Positions 1-9,670 of a stretch of DNA of 64,000 nt are shown here, in pieces. Position 1 is the stretch's first letter; each line of letters opens with the position of its first letter. The position numbers were made by a program, and so were the translations under genes. The notes below the pieces were generated by a model. It saw nothing but the letters and a program-made list of their open reading frames with translations, made no database searches and was not told where the DNA came from. The stretch is from Perlabentimonas gracilis. GTDB lineage: Bacteria > Bacteroidota > Bacteroidia > Bacteroidales > Tenuifilaceae. Where the stretch lies: the NCBI RefSeq assembly GCF_011174675.1, contig NZ_JAANIG010000004.1, positions 106,096 to 170,095 on the forward strand. Direction: 5' to 3'.

Positions 1-91
1 AATTGGATTATTAGGTAGCAAAACCCATTTTGTTTTTATATTTTTAAACCATTCATAATAAGTCTATAAAATCTTTACTCAACTAGAAACT

Positions 92-706
92 ATGCACATA
101 GCAGTAGCAGGGAATATTGGCTCAGGGAAAACTACCCTTACTCGATTACTCTCGAAGCATTACAATTGGAAACCGCAATATGAGGATGTTGACGACAATC
201 CATACCTAAACGATTTTTACGAGGATATGCAGCGCTGGAGCTTCAACCTCCAGATATACTTCCTCAACAGCCGATTTAACCAAATTGTGGAGATCCGCCG
301 CAAGGGCGAACAGGTAATTCAGGATCGAACCATCTATGAGGATGCATATATCTTTGCTCCCAACCTGCACACCATGGGCTTAATGTCTACCCGCGACTTT
401 AACAACTACAGCAGCCTGTTCCAGCTCATGTGCTCACTAATTCAGCCCCCCGATTTGCTAATATACCTTAGGGCGACTGTTCCAACCCTTGTAAACCAGA
501 TTCAAAAACGAGGGCGCGATTACGAGAAGAGCATCCGAATAGATTACCTACAACGATTAAATGAGCGATACGAGGCTTGGATTGGTGGGTACAAGCTGGG
601 GAATCTTCTGATAGTGGAGGTTGACAACCTGAATTTTTCTGAAAACCCAGCCGACCTACGTTCTATCATCAATAAGATTGATGCTCAAATCCACGGGCTA
701 TTCTAA
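92..706 (+). CDS. Deoxynucleoside kinase (dNK/dGK-dCK family)
   Basis: Predicted cytosolic kinase that phosphorylates deoxynucleosides for nucleotide salvage. The 204-residue protein opens with a P-loop (GNIGSGKTT, residues 7-15). It has the DR motif of the family (D78-R79 in QDRTIYEDAYIF) and an arginine-rich lid (KRGRDYEKS, around 139-147) that closes over ATP. Length matches the bacterial dNK family of about 200-225 residues. The ATG at 92 places the P-loop at the expected distance from the N-terminus. It is followed by a strong terminator, so it is probably transcribed alone. The sequence does not show which deoxynucleoside is preferred. Confidence 0.9.
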   Translation: MHIAVAGNIGSGKTTLTRLLSKHYNWKPQYEDVDDNPYLNDFYEDMQRWSFNLQIYFLNSRFNQIVEIRRKGEQVIQDRTIYEDAYIFAPNLHTMGLMSTRDFNNYSSLFQLMCSLIQPPDLLIYLRATVPTLVNQIQKRGRDYEKSIRIDYLQRLNERYEAWIGGYKLGNLLIVEVDNLNFSENPADLRSIINKIDAQIHGLF

Positions 707-738
707 ATTGCTTTAGCTATCAGCACAAAGTATTTAAT

Positions 739-765
739 GGGGGTGACATAAGCACCCCCTTTTTT
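739..765 (+). terminator. Rho-independent terminator after the deoxynucleoside kinase
   Basis: A 7-bp GC stem (GGGGGTG / CACCCCC) with a 7-nt loop is followed directly by six T residues. It lies 33 bases after the kinase stop codon and before the YfhO-family gene, separating the two. Confidence 0.85.
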
Positions 766-869
766 ACGAAGGCTCACAAAGCAAATTTCACAAAAATTAA
801 AACAGCTGTTAACCCAAAAACTACTATTTTTGAAGATTCTAAGGGCAGTTACAGTAAACCTCGGCACAG

Positions 870-3299
870 ATGAAACCAATTATCAGAAAATCTATTCCCC
901 ACGCAGTAGCCATCCTTCTGTTTTTCGCAGCCACCAGCATCTACTTTTTTCCCCTAATGCAGGGCAAGGGTATTGTGCAGCATGACATTCAGCAATTCAG
1001 AGGATCGGCACAAGAAATTATTGAGCACCGCGAGCAGTATGGAGAGGAACCCCTGTGGACCAACTCTATGTTTGGTGGGATGCCAGCATACCTCATATCC
1101 ACTAAGTTTTCGGGCAACCTGCTTTCTTTTGTCGACAAAGCCTTACAGCTTACTAAACACCCCGGCAGCTTTATTTTTGTTACGCTGGTTGGGTTTTACA
1201 TCCTACTACTGGTGCTTGGGGTTAACCCGTGGCTAAGCATAGTGGGAGCATTTGCCTACGCATTTTCATCATACTTTTTTATAATTATTGAGGCGGGCCA
1301 TAACGCCAAAATGCACGCCATTGCCTACGTAGCGCCAATGCTTGCCGGAGCATTTATGGCTTTTAAGGGGAAGTACTGGGGCGGGTTTGCGCTATTTGCC
1401 CTGTTCCTTGGATTAAACCTAAGGGCTGGCCACGTTCAAATTACTTACTACGCCGCATTTATTGGAATTGCCATTGCCATTGCCTACCTTGTAGATGCTC
1501 TTAAATCGAAAAACCTTAAACCATACGCCAAGGCCGTTGGAGTACTTGCACTTGCCGCCGTACTTGCTGTTGGGGCAAACTTCTCGAGGCTATACTTCAC
1601 CTACGAGTCGGGTAAATACTCCATTCGTGGAGCTACCGAGCTGAGTACTCGCGAGGAGGATAGAACATCGGGGCTTGACAAGGAGTACGCTACCGCTTGG
1701 AGCTACGGGGTAACCGAAACGCTAAACCTGCTAATTCCAAACCTTATGGGTGGCGCCTCGGGAGCCGACTTTGGAACCAACTCTCACACCTACAAATTTC
1801 TTATTGAGAACCGTGTACCCCAGGGTCAGGCTAGGGCAATTGTTAAGCAGTTACCTGCATACTGGGGTCCACAGCCTATGACCTCAGGGCCAGTTTACCT
1901 TGGGGCCATTGTGGTATTCCTTTTCATATTTTCGCTATTCATACTTAGAGGCAACCTAAAATGGGCGTTGCTGGGTGTAACAATTCTGAGCATTATGCTT
2001 GCTTGGGGAAGAAACTTTATGCCATTAACTGACCTGTTCCTCCACTACTTCCCGGGCTACAACAAGTTCCGAACTGTATCGATGATATTATACATTGCGG
2101 AGCTAACCATTCCGCTAATGGCTATTCTTGGGCTTAAGGAGATTTTTCAGGGTAACGTTTCGAAGGCTCAGTTTGTAAAGGGGTTAAAATGGGCCGCTGG
2201 TATTGCTGGGGGAATATGCCTATTCTTCCTATTGCTGGGTAGCTCACTTTTCAGCTTCGAGGCCGATATTGACCAGCACTACATAGCCTCTGGATATCCT
2301 GCCGAGATGTTCGATGCCATAAGGCACGACCGACAAGCCATGATGCGTGCCGATGCATTTCGCTCCCTTGCATTTATTGTGCTGGGTGCCGGCTTGCTCT
2401 ACGCATATCATCTTAAAAAGGTGAAACTTACACACTCCATAGCCTTACTAGGCGTGCTAATTATAGCCGATATGTGGACGGTAAATCGTCGATACCTAAA
2501 CAACGACAACTTTGTTCCCCAAGCTAGGGTTGAGGTTCCATTTACCCCAAGCGGGGCCGACAAGCAGATACTTGCCGATACCACCCCGCATTTTAGGGTT
2601 TACAACCGAACGGTAAGCACCTTTAACGATGCCAGCACATCGTTCTTCCACAAATCGATTGGAGGGTACCATGGCGCTAAGCTAAGGAGGTATCAGGAGC
2701 TGATTGACTACCACATATCACGCGGAAATATGGCGGTTATTAACATGCTCAACACTCGGTATGTGATTGATGCCACCGAGCAGGGTCAGGTGGCACGCCT
2801 CAACCCATCGGCACTGGGCAACGCTTGGTTTGTTGAGAATGTTATGGTTGTTGAGAATGCCGACCAGGAGATTGAAGCGCTCAACCATTTCGACCCGCAA
2901 ACAACAGCCATTGTAGATAAACGATTTGCATCAAATCTTAGCGATTACAATGCTAAGCCAACCGAGGGAGAGTTTATACAGCTAACTGACTATAGAGCCA
3001 ATAGGCTTACCTACCAGTACAGTTCGAATAGCGATAAGCTAGCGGTTTTTTCCGAAATTCATTACCCCGTTGGCTGGCAGGCTACAATTGACGGCCAAGA
3101 AGTTGAACACATAAGAGTAAACTACGTACTTAGGGGGGCAATGCTCCCAGGTGGAAACCACGAGGTGGTATTTGAGTACAAGCCCAAAATGTTTAGGGCA
3201 GGATATGCTGTAGATTTAGCATCTTCCCTACTAATCATGCTGCTGGTTGTTGGTTGGATTGGGTTTAACCTGTTTAAAATGTGGCGCACCGAAAATTAG
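870..3299 (+). CDS. YfhO family polytopic membrane protein
   Basis: A large inner-membrane protein (809 residues) of the YfhO family, which has the GT-C glycosyltransferase-like architecture. In Gram-positive bacteria YfhO is linked to glycosylation of teichoic acid; its role in Bacteroidota is not established. A first membrane segment spans about residues 10-30, many more run through about 90-520, then comes a soluble region (about 540-770) rich in beta-strand-like sequence, and a final membrane helix near 775-800. An acidic patch early in the first external loop (QHDIQQFRGS) resembles GT-C catalytic loops. A TAnnTTTG-like box at 825-832 lies upstream but has no clear -33 element. Function beyond the family is inference. 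Confidence 0.85.
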   Translation: MKPIIRKSIPHAVAILLFFAATSIYFFPLMQGKGIVQHDIQQFRGSAQEIIEHREQYGEEPLWTNSMFGGMPAYLISTKFSGNLLSFVDKALQLTKHPGSFIFVTLVGFYILLLVLGVNPWLSIVGAFAYAFSSYFFIIIEAGHNAKMHAIAYVAPMLAGAFMAFKGKYWGGFALFALFLGLNLRAGHVQITYYAAFIGIAIAIAYLVDALKSKNLKPYAKAVGVLALAAVLAVGANFSRLYFTYESGKYSIRGATELSTREEDRTSGLDKEYATAWSYGVTETLNLLIPNLMGGASGADFGTNSHTYKFLIENRVPQGQARAIVKQLPAYWGPQPMTSGPVYLGAIVVFLFIFSLFILRGNLKWALLGVTILSIMLAWGRNFMPLTDLFLHYFPGYNKFRTVSMILYIAELTIPLMAILGLKEIFQGNVSKAQFVKGLKWAAGIAGGICLFFLLLGSSLFSFEADIDQHYIASGYPAEMFDAIRHDRQAMMRADAFRSLAFIVLGAGLLYAYHLKKVKLTHSIALLGVLIIADMWTVNRRYLNNDNFVPQARVEVPFTPSGADKQILADTTPHFRVYNRTVSTFNDASTSFFHKSIGGYHGAKLRRYQELIDYHISRGNMAVINMLNTRYVIDATEQGQVARLNPSALGNAWFVENVMVVENADQEIEALNHFDPQTTAIVDKRFASNLSDYNAKPTEGEFIQLTDYRANRLTYQYSSNSDKLAVFSEIHYPVGWQATIDGQEVEHIRVNYVLRGAMLPGGNHEVVFEYKPKMFRAGYAVDLASSLLIMLLVVGWIGFNLFKMWRTEN

Positions 3300-3335
3300 A
3301 AATCGATTATTGGTATCATTTCACGATAGTTAAGC

Positions 3336-3343
3336 TAACTTTG
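3336..3343 (+). promoter_or_regulatory. Probable -7 box (TAnnTTTG) for ftsX
   Basis: TAACTTTG matches the Bacteroidota -7 consensus exactly and ends only 8 bases before the ftsX ATG. The upstream -33 element is poor: a TTG near 3310 lies 23 bases away, longer than the usual 19-21. If used, the transcript would be leaderless or nearly so. Confidence 0.5.
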
Positions 3344-3351
3344 CACCCACT

Positions 3352-4227
3352 ATGAAGGCAGAAAAACGAAGCACCAAATGGCGACTGAGGAGTTCGTACC
3401 TCTCATCCATCATTAGCAATGCGCTAGTACTATTTATGCTAGGCGTACTAATGCTGCTTATCTTTAATGCCCAAAGGTTATCAACCTATGTTAAGGAGAA
3501 CATAGGGTTTTCGGTGATTCTGCATGATGATGTTCGCGAAGTGGATGCCAATTTCCTCCGCAAAACGCTAGACGCATCGCCCTACGTGCGGCTAACCGAG
3601 TATGTAACCAAGGAGGAAGCTGCACGCGAGCTACAGCAGGAGCTGGGCGAAGATTTTATTGGTTTCCTTGGATATAATCCCTTGTCTTCATCCATTGAGG
3701 TTAGGCTAAAAGCCGACTACGCCAACCCCGACAGCATAAGGAAAATTGAGGATGAGCTTATGGCTCATAGGCCTGTGAAAGAGGTTTTCTACCAAAAATC
3801 GCTAGTAAACCTTATAAACGAAAACGTTCAGAAAATTAGCGCCATAATCCTACTTTTTAGTGGGCTCATGCTATTTGTGGCCATTGTGCTAATAAACAAC
3901 ACCATAAGGCTATCGGTTTACTCCAAACGGTTTTTAATAAACACCATGAAGCTTGTAGGTGCCACATGGGGTTTTATACGCAAACCCTTCCTGGTTAGAG
4001 GAATGCTCCATGGTTTTTACGCATCGTTACTGTCGCTCGCAATGCTTGGTGGAGTTATATACCTTGTACAGCATGAGTTTTACGAAGTAATAAACTTTGG
4101 CCAAATTGGACTAATGCTAGCCATTACGGGTCTCATAATCCTATTGGGCATCATTATTAACCTTATCTCCACGTCGCTAGCCGTTGGCAAGTACCTACGA
4201 CTTAAAGCCGACGAGCTATACTACTAA
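3352..4227 (+). CDS. ftsX: Cell division protein FtsX
   Basis: FtsX is the membrane partner of the FtsE ATPase and couples division to peptidoglycan hydrolase activation. The 291-residue protein has the expected topology: cytoplasmic N-terminus, first membrane helix about 20-42, a periplasmic domain about 43-160, then three C-terminal helices about 160-182, 215-238 and 252-275. The segment STYVKENIGFSVILHDDV at the start of the periplasmic domain is typical of FtsX. It heads the Bacteroidota cluster ftsX-DUF3098-uppP-truB-queA with short gaps; ftsE is not in the window. The ATG at 3352 is the first after the promoter-like box. Confidence 0.93.
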   Translation: MKAEKRSTKWRLRSSYLSSIISNALVLFMLGVLMLLIFNAQRLSTYVKENIGFSVILHDDVREVDANFLRKTLDASPYVRLTEYVTKEEAARELQQELGEDFIGFLGYNPLSSSIEVRLKADYANPDSIRKIEDELMAHRPVKEVFYQKSLVNLINENVQKISAIILLFSGLMLFVAIVLINNTIRLSVYSKRFLINTMKLVGATWGFIRKPFLVRGMLHGFYASLLSLAMLGGVIYLVQHEFYEVINFGQIGLMLAITGLIILLGIIINLISTSLAVGKYLRLKADELYY

Positions 4228-4244
4228 ACAAAACACAACAGCAT

Positions 4245-4511
4245 ATGTCAAAAAATCAACAAAAACAGCAGGACAAGCCAACCGCCGATATGTTTCCCCT
4301 GGGGAAAGAAAATTACAAGCTCATGATTATTGGCCTGGGAATCATCATCATCGGTTTTGTGCTTATGATTGGAGGTGGCTCCGATGGCCCCAACGTATTC
4401 AACGAAGAAATATTCAGCTTTCGACGCATAACCCTAGCGCCAATAATTGTTCTCTTTGGTTTTATCTTTCAGATATATGCCATCATGAAGAGACCGAGTA
4501 CCAAGGAGTAA
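4245..4511 (+). CDS. DUF3098 family small membrane protein
   Basis: An 88-residue protein with two membrane segments (about 27-45 and 66-84) separated by a short loop (GGGSDGPNVFNEEIFSFRR). The family DUF3098 is found in Bacteroidota between ftsX and uppP, as here, and has no assigned function. Gaps are 17 bases to ftsX and 19 to uppP, so it is probably cotranscribed. The conserved position suggests an envelope or division accessory role, which is inference from context only. Confidence 0.85.
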   Translation: MSKNQQKQQDKPTADMFPLGKENYKLMIIGLGIIIIGFVLMIGGGSDGPNVFNEEIFSFRRITLAPIIVLFGFIFQIYAIMKRPSTKE

Positions 4512-4530
4512 ACCATAAAATTTTTTACCG

Positions 4531-5322
4531 ATGGATTTTTTACAGGCCCTAATCCTTGGAATAGTTCAAGGACTAACCGAGTTTTTACCCGTTAGCAGTT
4601 CCGGTCACCTAGAGATAGGCAAGGTGTTGCTGGGAGTTGATGTTGAGGAAAGCCTCAGCTTTTCTGTTGCTGTACACAGCGCCACTGTGCTAAGCACAAT
4701 AGTTGTGTTCTGGAAAGATATTGTGGCCCTGTTTAAGGGGCTTTTTCAGTTTAAATGGAACGAGGAAACGAAGTTTGTAGCCCTAATACTCATCTCAATG
4801 ATTCCGGTTGGAATTGTGGGGGTATTTTTCAAGGATAGCGTGGAGGGGTTCTTCGATGGGAACCTCCTATTAGTGGGATTTATGTTGTTGGTTACTGCCA
4901 CCCTACTCACCCTATCGATGGTAATTAAGCATAAACAGGAGCGCGATATAAACTTTTTTGATGCATTAGTAATTGGTATTGCACAAGCATTAGCTGTAAT
5001 GCCAGGCATATCGCGTTCAGGGGCAACTATAGCCACTGGGCTTATGCTGGGTAAACGCAGACCCGAAGTGGCTCGATTCTCCTTCCTTATGGTATTGCTG
5101 CCCATACTTGGTGCCAATTTTATTGATATTGTTTCTGGCGATTTTTCGTCCGAGGCAGGTGTAGGTATTATGCCATTGGCTGTTGGGTTTGTCTCGGCAT
5201 TTGTTGTGGGTCTGTTTGCCTGCAAACTAATGATTTCGCTAATTAAGCAAAAAAGGCTTATCTGGTTTGCCATATACTGTGCCGTTGTTGGCTCCATTGC
5301 CATAGCTTCATTCATACTCTAA
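4531..5322 (+). CDS. uppP: Undecaprenyl-diphosphatase UppP/BacA
   Basis: Integral membrane phosphatase that converts undecaprenyl diphosphate to the monophosphate lipid carrier for peptidoglycan and surface glycan synthesis. Both family signatures are present: the first around E17 to H26 (TEFLPVSSSGHLE) and the second around 157-170 (VMPGISRSGATIATG) with the conserved arginine at 162. At 263 residues with about eight hydrophobic segments it is full length. It sits between DUF3098 and truB with gaps of 19 and 6 bases. Confidence 0.95.
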   Translation: MDFLQALILGIVQGLTEFLPVSSSGHLEIGKVLLGVDVEESLSFSVAVHSATVLSTIVVFWKDIVALFKGLFQFKWNEETKFVALILISMIPVGIVGVFFKDSVEGFFDGNLLLVGFMLLVTATLLTLSMVIKHKQERDINFFDALVIGIAQALAVMPGISRSGATIATGLMLGKRRPEVARFSFLMVLLPILGANFIDIVSGDFSSEAGVGIMPLAVGFVSAFVVGLFACKLMISLIKQKRLIWFAIYCAVVGSIAIASFIL

Positions 5323-5328
5323 AAATAT

Positions 5329-6036
5329 ATGAGGTTCACATTCGATAAGGAAACGGACTGGAGAGAGGGGGTGGTATTGCTATTCGACAAGCCACTGGAG
5401 TGGACCTCCTTTAACCTTGTAAGCAAGGTTCGCTCGTTGCTGTACCACCGCCTAGGTTACAAAAAGATTAAGGTGGGGCACGCTGGCACGCTCGACCCAC
5501 TGGCCACAGGGCTTCTTATTGTGTGCGTTGGCAGGGCAACCAAGCAGGTACCCTTACTACAGGATAAGGAAAAGGAGTACATCGCTACATTCTATATAGG
5601 TGCAACTACTCCATCGTTCGACTTGGAGACGGAAATAGATAATAAGTACCCAACCGAGCACATAACCAGAGAGAAGATTAACGATGTGGTGGCAAGCTTT
5701 GTAGGGCCACAGATGCAGATACCGCCTCTATTCTCTGCAAAGTTTGTTAACGGTGGCAGAGCTTACAAGCTTGCCCGCAAAGGTGTAGATATGCAGCTCG
5801 AGCCATCGCCCATTGTTATCTACGATTTGGAGGTTATTAACTACGAACATCCTAAGATTACGCTAAAAGTTAAGTGCAGCAAAGGAACGTACATAAGGGC
5901 CTTAGCCCGCGATTTTGGTGAAAAACTTGACTCCGGTGCCCATCTGGTTGAGTTGCGGCGAACCGCCATCGGCGATTTTAGGGTAGAAGATGCCTTTACC
6001 CTAATAGATTTTGAAAAAAATATTGAGGCAATGTAA
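5329..6036 (+). CDS. truB: tRNA pseudouridine(55) synthase TruB
   Basis: Makes pseudouridine 55 in the T-loop of tRNAs. The catalytic motif is seen as GHAGTLDPLATG with the nucleophilic aspartate at residue 56, preceded by the family start DKPLEWTSFNL (20-30). The second signature is at CSKGTYIRALARD near 183-195. Length is 235 residues, typical for Bacteroidota TruB lacking a long C-terminal PUA extension. The ATG at 5329 is 6 bases after the uppP stop, indicating cotranscription. Confidence 0.95.
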   Translation: MRFTFDKETDWREGVVLLFDKPLEWTSFNLVSKVRSLLYHRLGYKKIKVGHAGTLDPLATGLLIVCVGRATKQVPLLQDKEKEYIATFYIGATTPSFDLETEIDNKYPTEHITREKINDVVASFVGPQMQIPPLFSAKFVNGGRAYKLARKGVDMQLEPSPIVIYDLEVINYEHPKITLKVKCSKGTYIRALARDFGEKLDSGAHLVELRRTAIGDFRVEDAFTLIDFEKNIEAM

Positions 6037-6141
6037 CCAACTTCATATTGCTCCGTATAAGGTGCACAGTGCCCATAAGTGCGCATAACCACTGGATTTT
6101 CCTAGTAATCAACGAAAACATCAAAAAAAAATATGCTGTGG

Positions 6142-6176
6142 TTTGAACCAATGTGCATATTTAGTAGTTACCTTTG
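6142..6176 (+). promoter_or_regulatory. Candidate promoter for queA
   Basis: TACCTTTG at 6169-6176 matches the Bacteroidota -7 consensus TAnnTTTG. A TTTG at 6142-6145 could act as the -33 element, with a 23-base spacer that is a little long. The ATG of queA is 28 bases downstream, and the 168-base gap after truB fits a separate promoter. Confidence 0.5.
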
Positions 6177-6204
6177 CAAACTCTTTTAAATAAACTCTTT
6201 TTCA

Positions 6205-7254
6205 ATGAAGTTATCCCAGTATAAGTACAACCTACCGCAAGAGCTGATAGCAAAATTCCCTGTCGAAAACCGCGATGAATCGCGCCTAATGGTGCTTAAC
6301 AGAAAAACCAAAACCATTGAGCACAAGGTGTTCAAAGATATCATCGACTATTTTGACGATGGTGATGTGATGGTTTTTAACAACACCAAGGTTTTTCCTG
6401 CTCGACTATACGGTAACAAGGAGAAGACTGGCGCCGAGATAGAGGTTTTTCTACTTAGGGAGTTAAACAAGGAGCAACGCCTCTGGGATGTACTGGTTGA
6501 CCCTGCCCGTAAAATACGCATAGGGAACAAGCTTTACTTTGGCGACGACGATGTGCTGGTAGCAGAGGTTATTGATAACACCACCAGCCGTGGCCGAACC
6601 CTCCGATTCCTATTTGATGGAACATACGAGGAGTTTAAGAGCACTCTTTACCGTTTGGGCGAAACCCCGCTACCAAAGTTTATTCGCCGTGAGGTTACCC
6701 CCGAGGATAAGGAGCGTTACCAAACCATATACGCCAAGCACGAGGGCGCAGTTGCTGCTCCAACCGCTGGACTTCACTTTAGCCGCGAGCTCCTAAAACG
6801 GCTCGAGATTAAAGGGGTAGATTTTGCCGAGATAACCCTTCATGTAGGCCTAGGAAACTTCCGCAGCGTTGATGTGGAAGACCTAACCAAGCACAAAATG
6901 GACTCGGAGCAGATAAACATACCCGAAGATGCCGTAAAAATTGTGAACTCAGCAAAAGACCAAAAGAGTAAAATTTGTGCTGTGGGAACCACAGTGCTTC
7001 GAACCCTCGAGAGTTCAGTTTCAACCGATGGATACCTGAAGCCTTTTGCCGGATGGACAAATAAGTTCATTTTCCCTCCATACGAATTTAGCGTTCCCGA
7101 TGCCATGGTTACTAATTTCCACCTGCCGCTATCAACCCTACTCATGATGGTATCGGCTTTTGCAGGCTACGATTTTCTTTTTGATGCATACAAGCTGGCC
7201 ATATCGGAGAAATACCGATTTGGAACCTATGGCGATGCAATGCTAATTATATAG
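6205..7254 (+). CDS. queA: S-adenosylmethionine:tRNA ribosyltransferase-isomerase QueA
   Basis: Transfers and rearranges the ribosyl group of SAM onto 7-aminomethyl-7-deazaguanine in tRNA, forming epoxyqueuosine, the penultimate queuosine step. The 349-residue protein starts with the family N-terminus ([17 protein letters not shown]), then [24 protein letters not shown], and the conserved [10 protein letters not shown] and LHVGLGNFR segments in the middle, ending with [18 protein letters not shown]. Length is normal. It has its own likely promoter and is closed by a terminator. Confidence 0.96.
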   Translation: MKLSQYKYNLPQELIAKFPVENRDESRLMVLNRKTKTIEHKVFKDIIDYFDDGDVMVFNNTKVFPARLYGNKEKTGAEIEVFLLRELNKEQRLWDVLVDPARKIRIGNKLYFGDDDVLVAEVIDNTTSRGRTLRFLFDGTYEEFKSTLYRLGETPLPKFIRREVTPEDKERYQTIYAKHEGAVAAPTAGLHFSRELLKRLEIKGVDFAEITLHVGLGNFRSVDVEDLTKHKMDSEQINIPEDAVKIVNSAKDQKSKICAVGTTVLRTLESSVSTDGYLKPFAGWTNKFIFPPYEFSVPDAMVTNFHLPLSTLLMMVSAFAGYDFLFDAYKLAISEKYRFGTYGDAMLII

Positions 7255-7278
7255 AATTAAGAAAAACTATCAAAATAG

Positions 7279-7304
7279 AGCCTGCTGTTTAGCGGGCTTT
7301 TTTA
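7279..7304 (+). terminator. Rho-independent terminator after queA
   Basis: An 8-bp stem (AGCCTGCT / AGCGGGCT with one G-U pair) and 4-base loop are followed by a T run. It lies just after queA and touches the end of the convergent membrane-protein gene; the A-rich left flank could make it weakly active for that gene too. Confidence 0.8.
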
Positions 7305-8288
7305 TTTTGGTATAAACTGCATTAGAATTACCAAAACCAAAAGGGTAACAAAAAGTATCTCCGGAAAAATCCGACCCCGGGCAAAGGTAAAGTAGCTTGA
7401 AAGAAAGTACGAGAAGGGAATTGCGAACAGGAATACTGTTTCGGCTGATACGAATGGAACCACAATAGTAGCAGTCCCCACCAAAAGTATCATAATTAGA
7501 AATATGCTATGGTACTTTCGCACATTGATCTTTTGTGTTGGTAAGCCCGAAACAACAAACCCACCCGTTACTAAAAGCATAAATAGAGCAAAAGATAACC
7601 AAACAACGAAAGCTAGTCCAGTATCAAAAAAACTAAAGGCCACCCCATCGGCTATGGTATTGAAGACGATTGTGGTTAGGGCCATATCGTCGTTAAAGTA
7701 GTAGTAGAAAAACCAGCCAAAAAACAAGGGGGTTACAAAACCTAGCGTAGCCGCCAGCCAGGATCTTACTGAGGTTACATTTAGTATAACTATTGAAAAA
7801 AGAATTAGCAAAAATAGTATAATGGTGGGCAGGTAGAAAAGCGTACCCAATGCTGTGTAAAAACCAGCCTTAAACAGCCTGTCGAGGGAATTTCCTGCCA
7901 GCGATGCAAACAAACTATTGACTGTTAGTATTGCAAAAAAAGCAGCAAAAACTGCAGGGTTGAGAGTTTGCAACGAAATGAAGCCAGAGCAAATTATGAT
8001 GTAAAAAAGGGAGGGTAAATAGGTTCGGTTCTTAATTAGTATGTACCGGGTGTTAAGCTGGATTAGCAGAGAGCCGTTGATGATAACTAAACCAAGTGTA
8101 AGTAGGCTACCCCAGATGCTTCCAACGGGTATAATCGACTGCAAAAGGGCATATAATGGCATTTTATAGTAGGAGAAATCGGCAACTTCGCCTCCCCAGA
8201 AAAGAGATTTAAGCCAAGCTGCTACACCTAACACCACAATCGACACCAGAACTCCAGGGAGAGGCTTCCTAAAAAACTTTAGCAACAT
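7302..8288 (-). CDS. Polytopic membrane protein, resembles DUF6427 family
   Basis: A 328-residue protein of almost continuous hydrophobic segments, about 8-10 in all, with no catalytic motif that I recognise. N-terminus MLLKFFRKPLPGVL followed by a first helix, and length near 310-330, resemble the Bacteroidota-specific DUF6427 family of unknown function. It lies 23 bases downstream of purD on the same strand, so it may be cotranscribed with it, and converges with queA. Family assignment is from memory of overall pattern and is tentative. Confidence 0.65.
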   Translation of the reverse strand: MLLKFFRKPLPGVLVSIVVLGVAAWLKSLFWGGEVADFSYYKMPLYALLQSIIPVGSIWGSLLTLGLVIINGSLLIQLNTRYILIKNRTYLPSLFYIIICSGFISLQTLNPAVFAAFFAILTVNSLFASLAGNSLDRLFKAGFYTALGTLFYLPTIILFLLILFSIVILNVTSVRSWLAATLGFVTPLFFGWFFYYYFNDDMALTTIVFNTIADGVAFSFFDTGLAFVVWLSFALFMLLVTGGFVVSGLPTQKINVRKYHSIFLIMILLVGTATIVVPFVSAETVFLFAIPFSYFLSSYFTFARGRIFPEILFVTLLVLVILMQFIPK

Positions 8289-8311
8289 AGGAGCTACAAT
8301 TAAATATTGGT

Positions 8312-9583
8312 TTACACTAAATCCTTTCCTATATCACGACGAAAGTACTTATTCTCGAAATCAATCTTAGAGGCTAGGCTATACGATACCTCAAGCGCAC
8401 TGGAGGTGCTATTGGCAATGCCCACGCAAGCCATAACCCTGCCACCCGAAGTAACCAGCTTATCTCCCACATACTTGGTGCCAGCATGAAAAGCTAGGCC
8501 GTTATCAATGGCAAACTCGCCCGATACAATTTTTCCTTTAGAGTAATCGCCCGGATACCCACCAGATACAAGTATAACTGCTGTTGCCGACTGTGAATTA
8601 AACTCCACCTCAGCCTCGCTAAGCTTTCCCTGAGATGTAAGCACAAGCAGCTCCAACAAATCGGTCTTAAGCCTAGGCATAACCACCTGTGTTTCGGGAT
8701 CGCCCATACGAGCATTATACTCTATGACAAAGGGATCGCCACTCACATTCATTAGGCCAACAAAAATAAACCCTTTGTAGGGAATACCCTCCACCTTTAG
8801 CCCTTCGATGGTAGGCTTAACGATACGCTCATCGACCTTAGCCATAAACTCTGCATTGGCAAATGGAACGGGCGAAACCGCTCCCATCCCACCGGTATTG
8901 GGGCCTGTATCTCCCTCGCCAATACGCTTATAGTCCTTGGCCTCGGGAAGTATTACATATCCATCGCCATCGGTTAGTACAAATACCGACACCTCAATGC
9001 CCTGCAAAAACTCCTCAATTACAACGGTATTACCAGCATCGCCAAACTCGCCTCCAAACATCTGGTTTAGGGTATCCTCGGCCTCTATTAAATCGCTGGA
9101 AATAACAACTCCTTTACCAGCCGCCAACCCATCGGCCTTAAGAACATAGGGTGGCTTAAGAGTTTTAAGGAACAACATTGCATCATCCTTTTGGCTGCTG
9201 CAAAAACTTTTGTATTGAGCCGTTGGTATACCATGTCGCATCATGAAACCCTTGGAGAAATCCTTGCTCCCCTCGAGCATGGCACCTGCTCGGGTTGGCC
9301 CTATTACTGGGATATGTTTGAGATCATCATCGGCCAAAAAGAAATCATGAACGCCCTTAACCAAAGGATCCTCGGGTCCCACCACCACCATCTCTATGCT
9401 TTTGGTAATAACCAGCTGCTTGATAGCGGCAAAATCTACAGGGTTAACATCAACATTCTCTCCCAGCGTAGCAGTTCCTGGGTTTCCGGGTGCTATGAAT
9501 AGCTTGCTAAGGATTGGGCTCTGACTAAGTTTCCATGCCAAGGCATGCTCCCTGCCTCCCGAACCGAGTAAAAGTACATTCAT
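8312..9583 (-). CDS. purD: Phosphoribosylamine-glycine ligase PurD
   Basis: GAR synthetase: joins 5-phosphoribosylamine and glycine using ATP, the second step of purine synthesis. The 423-residue protein has the N-terminal GSGGREHALAWKL motif (residues 7-19), an ATP-grasp domain (about 100-300) with YVLKADGLAAGKGV, and the hallmark GDTGPNTGGMGA near 225-236, followed by the C-terminal domain (VILVSGGYPGDY). Length is standard. No other pur genes are nearby, which is common in this phylum. A candidate promoter lies 27 bases upstream. Confidence 0.97.
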   Translation of the reverse strand: MNVLLLGSGGREHALAWKLSQSPILSKLFIAPGNPGTATLGENVDVNPVDFAAIKQLVITKSIEMVVVGPEDPLVKGVHDFFLADDDLKHIPVIGPTRAGAMLEGSKDFSKGFMMRHGIPTAQYKSFCSSQKDDAMLFLKTLKPPYVLKADGLAAGKGVVISSDLIEAEDTLNQMFGGEFGDAGNTVVIEEFLQGIEVSVFVLTDGDGYVILPEAKDYKRIGEGDTGPNTGGMGAVSPVPFANAEFMAKVDERIVKPTIEGLKVEGIPYKGFIFVGLMNVSGDPFVIEYNARMGDPETQVVMPRLKTDLLELLVLTSQGKLSEAEVEFNSQSATAVILVSGGYPGDYSKGKIVSGEFAIDNGLAFHAGTKYVGDKLVTSGGRVMACVGIANSTSSALEVSYSLASKIDFENKYFRRDIGKDLV

Positions 9584-9609
9584 GATTTAAAAGGGTTGTT
9601 TGGTTGGTG

Positions 9610-9640
9610 TAAAAATAGGCCAATAGTTTCAATTGCCAAA
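9610..9640 (-). promoter_or_regulatory. Candidate promoter for purD
   Basis: On the minus strand TTTG (9637-9640) is followed after 19 bases by TATTTTTA (9610-9617), one mismatch from the -7 consensus TAnnTTTG. The purD ATG is about 27 bases downstream. Spacing is optimal for Bacteroidota promoters. Confidence 0.5.
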
Positions 9641-9670
9641 GATTTGAGCAAGCTCATTTGGGGCAACACC

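Noticed and set aside
4746..5315. Long antisense open frame over uppP
   Set aside because: No family features; it is the shadow of the uppP codon pattern.
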